From Azoarcus_F sp036734105 (GTDB taxonomy: Bacteria; Pseudomonadota; Gammaproteobacteria; Burkholderiales; Rhodocyclaceae), in NCBI GenBank assembly GCA_036734105.1, contig DAIMZH010000014.1:3212-67211 (forward strand): a DNA stretch of 64,000 bases. The letters run 5' to 3'. The notes under the pieces were generated by a model, which did not search any database, was not told where the DNA came from, and worked only from the letters and a program-made list of their open reading frames with translations. Both the position numbers and the translations under genes were made by a program. Each line of letters opens with the position of its first letter. Within the stretch, counting starts at the first letter, position 1. Shown one piece after another: positions 43,907 to 51,564 of this stretch.

Positions 43907-45312
43907 AGCACAAGATCAAGCATATACACTTTGTTGGAATTGGTGGTGCCGGGATGAGCGGCATCGCTGAGGTGTTGCTCAACCTCGGGTTCTCAGTGAC
44001 AGGCTCTGATTTGTCCGAAAGCACTGCAGTACGTCGCCTGCGTTCTATGGGCGCGCGCGTGCAGGTGGGGCACGCTGCTGCGAACGTGGCAGGTTCTGAT
44101 GCTGTAGTGGTGTCGACTGCGGTGCGTCAGGACAACCCGGAGGTCATGGCCGCACACGAACGTCGCATTCCGGTAGTGCCGCGTGCCCAGATGCTGGCTG
44201 AGTTGATGCGTTTCAAGCAAGGCGTGGCGATTGCCGGCACCCATGGCAAGACCACTACCACCTCGCTGGTCACCAGCATTCTGGCCGAGGGCGGGCTGGA
44301 CCCGACCTTTGTGATTGGCGGCAGGTTGAACGCCGCAGGCGCAAATGCCCGTCTGGGTTCCGGTGAATTTCTGGTGGCAGAGGCCGACGAGTCCGATGCT
44401 TCATTCCTGATGCTCAGTCCGGTGGTGTCGGTGGTCACCAATATCGACGCGGATCACATGGAAACCTATGGGCATGATTTCGGGAGGCTCAAGCAGGCCT
44501 TTGTCGACTTCCTGCAACGCTTGCCATTTTATGGCGTGGCAGTGCTCTGCGAGGATGATCCCAATGTGCGTGAGATCATGCCTGCCATCACCAAGCAGAT
44601 CGTACGCTATGGCCTGTCGGCTACGTCAAACATTCGTGCCGAGAATGTCCGTGCCGAAGACGGCGCCATGTTGTTTGATGCAGTCCGGGTCAACGGCAGC
44701 GTGTCGCGTCTGCCCATTCGGCTGAATCTGCCGGGCATACACAATGTGCTCAATGCGCTGGCTGCGATTGCGGTGGCAACAGAGTTGCAGGTGGCCGACG
44801 ACGCGATCATCCGCGCGCTGGGCGAGTTCAAGGGGGTTGGGCGCCGCTTTCAACGCTATGGCGAAGTGCCGTTGCCTGGGGGCGACGGTAAGGCGCGTGG
44901 GTGCTTCACACTTGTCGACGACTATGGTCACCACCCGGTTGAAATGGCCGCCACCATCGCGGCAGCCAGGGGCGCCTTCCCCGGTCGGCGATTGGTGCTG
45001 GCTTTCCAGCCGCATCGATATACACGCACGCGCGACTGCTTTGAGGATTTTGTGCGTGTGCTGTCGTCGGTTGACGGTCTGTTTCTGGCCGAGGTTTACG
45101 CCGCTGGCGAAGCGCCGTTGGCGATGGCCGACGGCCGTGCGTTGGCGCGCGCCCTGCGGCTTGCCGGAAAGGTTGAGCCATTATTCATTGAGGATGTCGA
45201 GCAGATGCCGCAAGTTATTCTTGATGCAGCCCGGGACGGGGATGTCGTGATAACCATGGGTGCAGGATCGATTGGTGCGGTGCCTGGGCGTCTGGCGGGA
45301 GGTGTGCAGTGA
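43903..45312 (+). CDS. murC: UDP-N-acetylmuramate:L-alanine ligase
   Basis: 469 aa. It adds the first residue, L-Ala, of the stem peptide. HIHFVGIGGAGMSGIAEVL at the start, P-loop AGTHGKTTTTSLVTS near residue 110, EADESDASFL, DDYGHHPVEM, and QPHRYTRTRD are typical. It is distinct from Mpl at 26512 by the GIGGAGMSG start. It overlaps both neighbours by 4 bp. Confidence 0.98.
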   Translation: MKHKIKHIHFVGIGGAGMSGIAEVLLNLGFSVTGSDLSESTAVRRLRSMGARVQVGHAAANVAGSDAVVVSTAVRQDNPEVMAAHERRIPVVPRAQMLAELMRFKQGVAIAGTHGKTTTTSLVTSILAEGGLDPTFVIGGRLNAAGANARLGSGEFLVAEADESDASFLMLSPVVSVVTNIDADHMETYGHDFGRLKQAFVDFLQRLPFYGVAVLCEDDPNVREIMPAITKQIVRYGLSATSNIRAENVRAEDGAMLFDAVRVNGSVSRLPIRLNLPGIHNVLNALAAIAVATELQVADDAIIRALGEFKGVGRRFQRYGEVPLPGGDGKARGCFTLVDDYGHHPVEMAATIAAARGAFPGRRLVLAFQPHRYTRTRDCFEDFVRVLSSVDGLFLAEVYAAGEAPLAMADGRALARALRLAGKVEPLFIEDVEQMPQVILDAARDGDVVITMGAGSIGAVPGRLAGGVQ

Positions 45313-46226
45313 GTGCCGAAATGGGACGAGTCGCGGTGTTGATGGGGGGGCATTCGGCCGAGCGCAATGTGTCGCTGATGTCGGGTGCCGCAGTGCTTGA
45401 GTCCCTGCTGCGCTCGGGTGTGGATGCGCATGCCTTTGATCCGGCAGAGCGTGACTTGTGCGAACTCCGACGCGATGGTGTCGATCGGGCCTTTGTGATT
45501 CTTCACGGACGAGGCGGCGAGGACGGCACCGTTCAGGGCATGCTGGAAAGCATGTGCATTCGTTACACCGGTAGTGGTGTGATGGCCTCTGCCATTGCGA
45601 TGGACAAATGGCGAACAAAGATGATCTGGGCCGCGTGTGGTCTGCCGACGCCGCGCTATGCCATTCTTGACGCGAGCAGCGACTGGGCCGCGGTCGCCAG
45701 TGAGCTTGGCATGCCCTTGTTTGTCAAGCCGGTTCATGAGGGCTCCAGCATGGGGGCGAGCAAGGTCAGCCGCGCTAAAGACCTGCGGCAGGCCTGGGAG
45801 CAGGCCGCACAGTTTGACGAACTCGTCATTGCGGAAGAGTTCATCGACGGGGCTGAGCTGACAGCGCCCTTTCTGAATGACGAAGCGCTTCCGTTGATCC
45901 GTATCGAAGCGCCCGGCGGCAATTACGATTATCAGAACAAATACTTCTCGGACGACACCCTCTATCACTGCCCCAGCGGCTTGCCTGAAGCACAGGAGAA
46001 TGCCTTGCGCGCATTGGCAATCAAGAGTGCCCGCGTGCTGGGGTGTCGGGGTTGGGGGCGCGCCGACCTGATGCTGACCCGAGACGGCCTGCCTTATCTG
46101 CTGGAGATGAACACTGCCCCCGGCATGACCGGACATTCGCTGGTGCCGATGGCTGCACGTCAGGCTGGCCTGGACTTTGATGCACTGTGTCTCAGAATTC
46201 TTGAGGGGGCTGGACTTGGTCGCTGA
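45309..46226 (+). CDS. ddlB: D-alanine:D-alanine ligase
   Basis: 305 aa from GTG 45309, whose GTGA overlaps the murC stop. An ATP-grasp enzyme: VLMGGHSAERNVSLMSG at the start, HGRGGEDGTVQGMLE, the KPVHEGSSMGASKV loop, and YLLEMNTAPGMTGHS at the metal site. It supplies D-Ala-D-Ala to MurF. The last gene of the block with 4-bp overlaps before ftsQ. Confidence 0.98.
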   Translation: MSAEMGRVAVLMGGHSAERNVSLMSGAAVLESLLRSGVDAHAFDPAERDLCELRRDGVDRAFVILHGRGGEDGTVQGMLESMCIRYTGSGVMASAIAMDKWRTKMIWAACGLPTPRYAILDASSDWAAVASELGMPLFVKPVHEGSSMGASKVSRAKDLRQAWEQAAQFDELVIAEEFIDGAELTAPFLNDEALPLIRIEAPGGNYDYQNKYFSDDTLYHCPSGLPEAQENALRALAIKSARVLGCRGWGRADLMLTRDGLPYLLEMNTAPGMTGHSLVPMAARQAGLDFDALCLRILEGAGLGR

Positions 46227-47034
46227 GCACCAACGCTTCCTGTCGGAGCGTCGCCGACCGGGGGCACGATCCCTCGGCGGACGGCGCGAGCCGCCAGGCC
46301 TGTGGCACCGGCCGGTGCTGCTCAACCTGGTCGCTGATCTTCTGGTTTTGTTTGTGATTCTCAGCCTGCTCTATGCGCTGGCGATGTGGCTGTTGGCTCG
46401 CCCCTACTTTCAGGTGAGTGACGTCCGGGTGTTGACGCCATCGGCCAACGTCACGGTGGCGCAGCTTGAGTATGTTGCCCGCTCGTCGGTGACTGGCAAT
46501 TTCTTTACCGTCAATCTGGAGAAGGTACGCATTGACCTCGAAAAGCTGCCATGGGTGGATCGTGCCGAAGTGCGTCGTCAGTGGCCGGATACGCTTGAAA
46601 TCCGTTTGCGCGAGCATCAGGCGGTGGCTTACTGGGCCTCCGCCGATAGCGACGAGATGCATCTGGTGAATCAGCGGGGTGAGATCTTTGTGGCTTCCAG
46701 CAACCTGAACATGCCGGTCTTTTCGGGCCCGGTGGGTAGCGCCCCGTTTTTGTTGCAACGCCATCGTGAGTATGTCGACAAGTTGGCTGCAATCGGTCGG
46801 GAGCCGAAGTCCTTGTCGCTGTCTGCCCGCCATGCATGGGAGCTACGACTGGACAACGGCATGTTGTTGCTGTTGGGGCGGGATGCTGGCGGTGTGTCGG
46901 TATCGGAAAGGCTGGCCCGTTTCGTCAAAACCTGGCCACAAGCGAGTGAAAAATTGAACAACGAACCGATGTTGGTGGCAGACCTGCGCTATCGCACCGG
47001 TTATGCATTGCGGCCACTGGCGGCGCAGGAATAA
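46216..47034 (+). CDS. ftsQ: cell division protein FtsQ
   Basis: 272 aa if it starts at TTG 46216, which has GAGGGGG just upstream; an ATG at 46177 deeper in ddlB has no clear ribosome site. A basic N-terminus is followed by one membrane helix (LVADLLVLFVILSLLYALAMWL), a POTRA domain (YFQVSDVRVLTPSANVTV) and the FtsQ beta domain (PWVDRAEVRRQWPDTLEIRL). It links the early and late divisome proteins. A 14-bp gap separates it from ftsA. Confidence 0.93.
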   Translation: MVAEHQRFLSERRRPGARSLGGRREPPGLWHRPVLLNLVADLLVLFVILSLLYALAMWLLARPYFQVSDVRVLTPSANVTVAQLEYVARSSVTGNFFTVNLEKVRIDLEKLPWVDRAEVRRQWPDTLEIRLREHQAVAYWASADSDEMHLVNQRGEIFVASSNLNMPVFSGPVGSAPFLLQRHREYVDKLAAIGREPKSLSLSARHAWELRLDNGMLLLLGRDAGGVSVSERLARFVKTWPQASEKLNNEPMLVADLRYRTGYALRPLAAQE

Positions 47035-47048
47035 CTGGAACACCCGAA

Positions 47049-48278
47049 ATGAGCAAGGAATACAAGGATCTGATTGTTGGACTCGATATTGGCACCTCCA
47101 AGGTAACTTGTGTGGTGGCCGAGAATCGTGCGGACGGTCGTCTTGATGTTGTCGGTTTGAGTACCCACCCCATGAGTGGCCTCAAGCGTGGTGTGGTGGT
47201 AAACATCGAAACCACGGTCGACGCCATCTCCCGCGCGGTGCAGGAGGCCGAATTGATGGCCAACTGCAAGATTCGTGATGTGTATACCGGCATTGCCGGC
47301 AGCCACATCAAGAGTTTCAACTCAAACGGCATGGTCGCCATCAAGGACAAGGAGGTTTCACCGCTTGATGTTGAACGTGTGATCGAGGTGGCGCGCGCCA
47401 TGCCGATTCCGGCCGAGCAGCAGATTCTGCACATCCTGACGCAGGAATTCATCATCGACGGTCAGGGTGGTGTGCGCGAGCCGATCGGCATGAGCGGGGT
47501 CAAGCTTGAGGTCAAGGTGCACATCGTGACCGGCGCGGTATCTGCCGCGCAGAACGTCATCAAGTGTGTGCGTCGTTGTGGGCTTGAGGTCATGGACCTG
47601 ATCCTGCAGCCGTTGGCCTCCAGTTATGCGGTGCTTACCGAGGACGAAAAGGAGTTGGGTGTGTGTCTGGTCGATATTGGTGGTGGCACCGCCGATATTG
47701 CAGTTTTCACCCAAGGGGCGATTCGGCACACTGCCGTGCTGCCGGTGGCGGGTGACCAGATCACCAACGATATTGCGATGGCGCTGCGCACGCCAACATC
47801 GGGCGCTGAGGATTTGAAGATTCGATACGGTGTGGCGATGCATGCGATGGCCGACCCGGATCAGATGATTGATGTGGCTGGTGTGGGGGATCGTCCGGTG
47901 CGCACCCTTTCACGGCAGCGCCTTGCGGATGTGATCGAGCCGCGCGTGTCCGAACTCTTCGAGCTGGTGCAGGCCGAGCTCAGGCGCAGCGGTTATGAAG
48001 AGTTGTTGTCGTCGGGGATCGTGTTGACCGGAGGCTCATCAGTCATGCCTGGCATGAGCGAACTCGGCGAAGACGTCTTCAACATGCCGGTCAGAGTTGG
48101 TTCCCCCCAATATCACGGTGCCCTGTCCGATCTGGTGTGCATGCCCCATTACTCGGCGGGCATGGGTCTGATCATCGAAGGGCAAATGCAACGACGTCGG
48201 GGCATTCAGGCGCGCGAGTCACGTGGTTTCAAACAAGTTTTTGGGGGACTCAAATCATGGTTTCAGAGGAATTTTTGA
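47049..48278 (+). CDS. ftsA: cell division protein FtsA
   Basis: 409 aa. An actin-like ATPase that tethers FtsZ to the membrane. It opens LIVGLDIGTSKVTCVVAE (phosphate 1), and has VCLVDIGGGTADIAVF near residue 203 (phosphate 2), VLTGGSSVMPGM near 322 (adenosine), and the C-terminal amphipathic tail FGGLKSWFQRNF that binds the membrane. About 140 bp separate it from ftsZ, with a possible ftsZ promoter there. Confidence 0.98.
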   Translation: MSKEYKDLIVGLDIGTSKVTCVVAENRADGRLDVVGLSTHPMSGLKRGVVVNIETTVDAISRAVQEAELMANCKIRDVYTGIAGSHIKSFNSNGMVAIKDKEVSPLDVERVIEVARAMPIPAEQQILHILTQEFIIDGQGGVREPIGMSGVKLEVKVHIVTGAVSAAQNVIKCVRRCGLEVMDLILQPLASSYAVLTEDEKELGVCLVDIGGGTADIAVFTQGAIRHTAVLPVAGDQITNDIAMALRTPTSGAEDLKIRYGVAMHAMADPDQMIDVAGVGDRPVRTLSRQRLADVIEPRVSELFELVQAELRRSGYEELLSSGIVLTGGSSVMPGMSELGEDVFNMPVRVGSPQYHGALSDLVCMPHYSAGMGLIIEGQMQRRRGIQARESRGFKQVFGGLKSWFQRNF

Positions 48279-48317
48279 GCAAGGTTGGGAATTGGGTTGG
48301 AATTTGAGGATTGGCGA

Positions 48318-48345
48318 TTGCACCGCGCTATTTAGTAGGTATTAT
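48318..48345 (+). promoter_or_regulatory. predicted promoter before ftsZ
   Basis: TTGCAC at 48318-48323 and TATTAT at 48340-48345, with 16 bp between. It lies in the 140-bp ftsA-ftsZ gap, the one clear break in the otherwise packed cluster, and would let ftsZ be made at a higher level than upstream genes. Confidence 0.5.
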
Positions 48346-48418
48346 CTTGGATAATGACTAGATAGCCGTGGTGTGGCGTCATAATTGAGCAGTAGTGGTT
48401 TATTTGGGAGGCAGGCCA

Positions 48419-49555
48419 ATGTTCGAGATTACTGAAAAGGAAAGCACTGTAACCACTGGAACCGTGATCAAGGTCATCGGCGTCGGCGGTGCAGGAGGCA
48501 ATGCGGTTGATCACATGATTCGTGAGGGTGTGGTTGGCGTTGATTTTGTGGTTGCCAATACGGATGCTCAGGCATTGTCGCGTTGTCTGGCTAGCACCAA
48601 GGTGCAGTTGGGAACAACTGGTCTGGGTGCTGGCTCCAAGCCTGAGGCGGGTCGTGCTGCGGCGCAGGATTCCCGCGAGGCCATTGCGGCGGCGCTTGAT
48701 GGTGCGCATATGTGTTTCATTACCGGTGGCATGGGTGGCGGAACCGGAACCGGGTCGGCGCCAGTGGTAGCCGAGGTTGCCAAGGAAATGGGCATTCTCA
48801 CCGTGGCGGTGGTGACCAAACCCTTCGACTTTGAAAATCGCGAACGGGTCGCCGAAAGCGGTATCGAGGAACTGAGCAAACAGGTCGATTCCCTGATCGT
48901 AGTGCTCAACGACAAACTCCTTGAGGTCTATGGTGATGATGCTGCGTTCGAGGATTGCTTCCGTTCGGCCGACGATGTTCTCAAGAACGCGGTGGGTGGT
49001 ATTGCCGAAATCATCAACGTGCCGGGTCTGGTAAACGTCGACTTCCAGGATGTTCGCACGGCGATGGGTGAGATGGGTCGTGCCATGATGGGGTCTGCCG
49101 AAACATCAGGTATCGATCGCGCCCGGATCGCTGCGGAACAGGCGGCAGTCAGCCCTCTGCTCGAAGGCACCGAACTGGCCGGAGCGCGCTGCGTGCTGAT
49201 CAACATCACCGCCAGCCGTTCGCTGAAGATGTCTGAAGTGCGCGACGCGGTTCGCACCGTCAAGGCCTATGCTTCGCCCGAAGCTTTCGTCAAGTACGGG
49301 ACCGTATTTGAAGAAGGCATGGAGGACCGCTTGCGTGTCACCGTGGTGGCAACCGGACTTGGCGCAGCTCAGGCCGCGACACGGCAGCCGGTCATGCATG
49401 TTGTGGCAGGCACCGGTACTTATGGCCCGAGCGCACCCAGTGAGAGTGATGTCCCCAGCGTAGTGCGTCGTCGTCGGTCTACCGTGGAGGCCATGAGTGA
49501 AAAGGGTATCGAGGCCTTCGATATTCCGGCCTTTTTGCGCAAGCAGGCTGACTGA
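48419..49555 (+). CDS. ftsZ: cell division GTPase FtsZ
   Basis: 378 aa from ATG 48419 with GGGAGG 7 bases upstream. The tubulin-like GTPase that forms the Z-ring. The GTP-binding loop GGMGGGTGTGSAPV lies near residue 106 and the T7 loop NVDFQDVRTAM near 208. A short, basic, variable linker (VVRRRRST) leads to the C-terminal peptide AFDIPAFLRKQAD, which binds FtsA and ZipA-type partners. The linker is short compared with many FtsZ proteins. Confidence 0.99.
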   Translation: MFEITEKESTVTTGTVIKVIGVGGAGGNAVDHMIREGVVGVDFVVANTDAQALSRCLASTKVQLGTTGLGAGSKPEAGRAAAQDSREAIAAALDGAHMCFITGGMGGGTGTGSAPVVAEVAKEMGILTVAVVTKPFDFENRERVAESGIEELSKQVDSLIVVLNDKLLEVYGDDAAFEDCFRSADDVLKNAVGGIAEIINVPGLVNVDFQDVRTAMGEMGRAMMGSAETSGIDRARIAAEQAAVSPLLEGTELAGARCVLINITASRSLKMSEVRDAVRTVKAYASPEAFVKYGTVFEEGMEDRLRVTVVATGLGAAQAATRQPVMHVVAGTGTYGPSAPSESDVPSVVRRRRSTVEAMSEKGIEAFDIPAFLRKQAD

Positions 49556-49857
49556 GTGCTTTTTGAACCGACGCGAGTGCGCAAGCATGGTGCGCTTGTG
49601 TGTGTTTTGCTTCGCCAGCGGAGTCAGTGAACCTTATCCGTCCGTGGCGTCATTTGGCCTTGTGCTTCCTTGGCCTGACGAAGGACGGATAGCGTGACGC
49701 TACCCGCTTGGCGTGCACCGTCGCTCAAGTCTGCTTGCCTCCCTTGTGGCAGTCTCGCGTCGTCGGCCTCTACGCTGGTGATAGCCCTGTGTGATCACGC
49801 TGATTGGGCAACGCAGCGTGGCTGCGTGATAACATTGATCACATGAAACCCAAGTCA
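49556..49857. other. 302-bp ftsZ-lpxC gap with a large cruciform
   Basis: Nine-base arms TATCCGTCC (49635-49643) and GGACGGATA (49683-49691) pair perfectly, with inner pairs CGTCA/TGACG and GGCC/GGCC. A shorter palindrome TAGCGTGACGCTA follows at 49690-49702. No T run follows, so it may be a Rho-independent-like stop of weak kind, a processing site or a repeat. No gene is seen in the gap; the lpxC promoter probably lies in its second half. Confidence 0.55.
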
Positions 49858-50775
49858 ATGATCAGGCAGCGCACTCTAAAAGCCGAAGTGTTTACCACCG
49901 GAGTGGGTCTGCACGGCGGGCGCAAAGTTCGGATGAGACTACGCCCTGCGCCACCCGACAGCGGCATCGTGTTTCATCGCGTCGATCTCGATCCGGTGGT
50001 CTCACTGCCGGCCGATCCCTATGCGGTGTGCGACACACGCATGTGTTCAGGTCTTGAGGCCGGTCACGGTGTCAAGGTTGGCACGGTGGAGCACCTTATG
50101 TCGGCCTTGGCCGGACTCGGCATAGATAATCTCCATGTAGACATTGATGCAGCCGAGATCCCCATTCTCGACGGTAGCGCCAGCCCCTTTGTCTATCTTT
50201 TGCGTTCGGTCGGCACACAAGAGCAGGATGCACCTAAGCGTTTCATTCGCGTACTGAAAAAACTTGAGGTTCGTGAAGACGACAAATGGGTCAGTATCGA
50301 ACCTCATGACGGTTTCCGGCTCGACTTTTCGATTGTGTTCAACCACCCGGCCATCGACAATACCGCGACTAGAGTCAGCGTAGACTTTGCCACTCACTGT
50401 TACCAAGAAGATGTGGCTCGGGCGCGCACCTTCGGCTTCATGCAGGACGTAGAGTTCATGCAAGCCAATGGGCTGGCCCTGGGAGGCAGTCTCGGCAATG
50501 CTATCGTAATGGATGAACACAAAGTCCTGAATGGCGAGGGTCTTCGCTATGTCGACGAGTTCGTCAAGCACAAGGTGCTGGACGCAATCGGCGACCTTTA
50601 CTTGTGCGGACGCCCGATTCTCGGTGCCTATAAGGCGCACAAGGCGGGTCACGCAATGAACAACCAGCTTCTTCGTGTGCTGCTGGAAGATGACAGTGCC
50701 TGGGAGTTGGTGAGTTTTCCCGATGCCGATGCTGCGCCTGCTTCAGTGAGGCGGCAACTGGCGGTGGTAGCATGA
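49858..50775 (+). CDS. lpxC: UDP-3-O-acyl-N-acetylglucosamine deacetylase
   Basis: 305 aa from ATG 49858, the start that fits the family (IRQRTLKAEVFTTGVGLHGG); ATG 49843 would add five residues. It performs the committed step of lipid A synthesis and needs zinc. Ligand motifs: VEHLMSALAGLGIDN (His near residue 79), and HKVLDAIGDLYL (His and Asp), with catalytic His in YKAHKAGHAMNN. Its stop overlaps a small membrane-protein gene. Confidence 0.97.
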   Translation: MIRQRTLKAEVFTTGVGLHGGRKVRMRLRPAPPDSGIVFHRVDLDPVVSLPADPYAVCDTRMCSGLEAGHGVKVGTVEHLMSALAGLGIDNLHVDIDAAEIPILDGSASPFVYLLRSVGTQEQDAPKRFIRVLKKLEVREDDKWVSIEPHDGFRLDFSIVFNHPAIDNTATRVSVDFATHCYQEDVARARTFGFMQDVEFMQANGLALGGSLGNAIVMDEHKVLNGEGLRYVDEFVKHKVLDAIGDLYLCGRPILGAYKAHKAGHAMNNQLLRVLLEDDSAWELVSFPDADAAPASVRRQLAVVA

Positions 50776-50948
50776 TCTTTGTGCGAGTGCTGGCTCTGCT
50801 GGCCCTGCTCGGTATTGGTGGCTCGCTTATCGCCTGGATGATGACAGGTAACAGACGCTACCGCAGTTGGGCGTGGACCATTCTGCAGGTCACGCTGGTC
50901 ATTCTTCTGATTGTGTTTCTGTTCTTCGCCATCGAGCGCCTGCGGTAG
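50772..50948 (+). CDS. 58-aa two-helix membrane protein of unknown function
   Basis: ATG 50772 overlaps the lpxC stop (ATGA) and the frame ends at TAG 50946-50948. Residues ~3-24 (IFVRVLALLALLGIGGSLIA) and ~35-54 (TILQVTLVILLIVFLFFA) form two membrane helices, joined by a short loop with Arg/Tyr/Trp (NRRYRSWAW). The coupling and topology make it a likely real gene despite its size. I do not recognise a function; its place suggests a link to envelope assembly. Confidence 0.8.
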   Translation: MIFVRVLALLALLGIGGSLIAWMMTGNRRYRSWAWTILQVTLVILLIVFLFFAIERLR

Positions 50949-50971
50949 CCTCGCAGCCGCGCTGAAGACCG

Positions 50972-51412
50972 TCACCTCGTGCCGATGCGTGCGCGGGCAA
51001 TCAGTTGCGTGAGTACCTCACGGAGTTCGGAGTCTGCGGGGAGCGAAGCCTCAAGTTCGCGCAAGCTTGCGACAGCCGATTGCCCCAACTCCCTTGGAGG
51101 CTTTGCCGCAGGCTCTGGCTTTGCGACCACTGGGCGCACCTTTACTTCAATCTTGCTGACCAGCGTGCCGGCCTCTGCCAATTGTCGTTGCAGTGTAGGC
51201 AGCAATTGACGGACGCGAGCGGCGGCACCACCATTGAGCGCAAGCAGCAGCAAGGTGTCGCCCTTCAAGTTGCCAACGGGGCAGTTTTGCGCCAGTCCGT
51301 GCGGCAACAGACGCTCCAGTTGGGCTTGCAGCGCACGCAGGCGCCGGGAGTGGTCCCGTAGTCGCCCGAGCGCGTCGCCGCTGCCCAAAAAGTCTTGCAA
51401 GCTTTGTGTCAT
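50972..51412 (-). CDS. DciA-like DUF721 protein, possible helicase loader
   Basis: 146 aa from ATG 51412. The N-terminal DUF721 domain (~1-90) has LLPHGLAQNCPVGNLKGDTLLLLALNG, the KH-like DciA pattern. A Pro/Lys-rich linker (VRPVVAKPEPAAKPP) and a helical tail follow. DciA proteins load the DnaB helicase in bacteria that lack DnaC. It is divergent from secA, a common order in betaproteobacteria. Confidence 0.82.
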   Translation of the reverse strand: MTQSLQDFLGSGDALGRLRDHSRRLRALQAQLERLLPHGLAQNCPVGNLKGDTLLLLALNGGAAARVRQLLPTLQRQLAEAGTLVSKIEVKVRPVVAKPEPAAKPPRELGQSAVASLRELEASLPADSELREVLTQLIARARIGTR

Positions 51413-51564
51413 GGCGATATCAGTTGTTGTGCGCAATCACCAAGTGTAAGTGAAAGAGGGGCGGTTTCGTCAGTCGTGGATGCCGATCCATCCGGAGTTT
51501 CGCAGGCGAGTTGTTCTGCCGTGCTAAAATAGCGCATTTGTCGAACCGGACCCCCCAAACCATC

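Noticed and set aside
45096..46325. 409-codon minus-strand open frame opposite murC-ddlB-ftsQ
   Set aside because: Antisense to three tightly coupled essential genes, with no start signal or homology.
51413..51564. possible SecM-like regulator before secA
   Set aside because: No signal peptide plus arrest motif is found; the region holds only the divergent dciA and secA starts.
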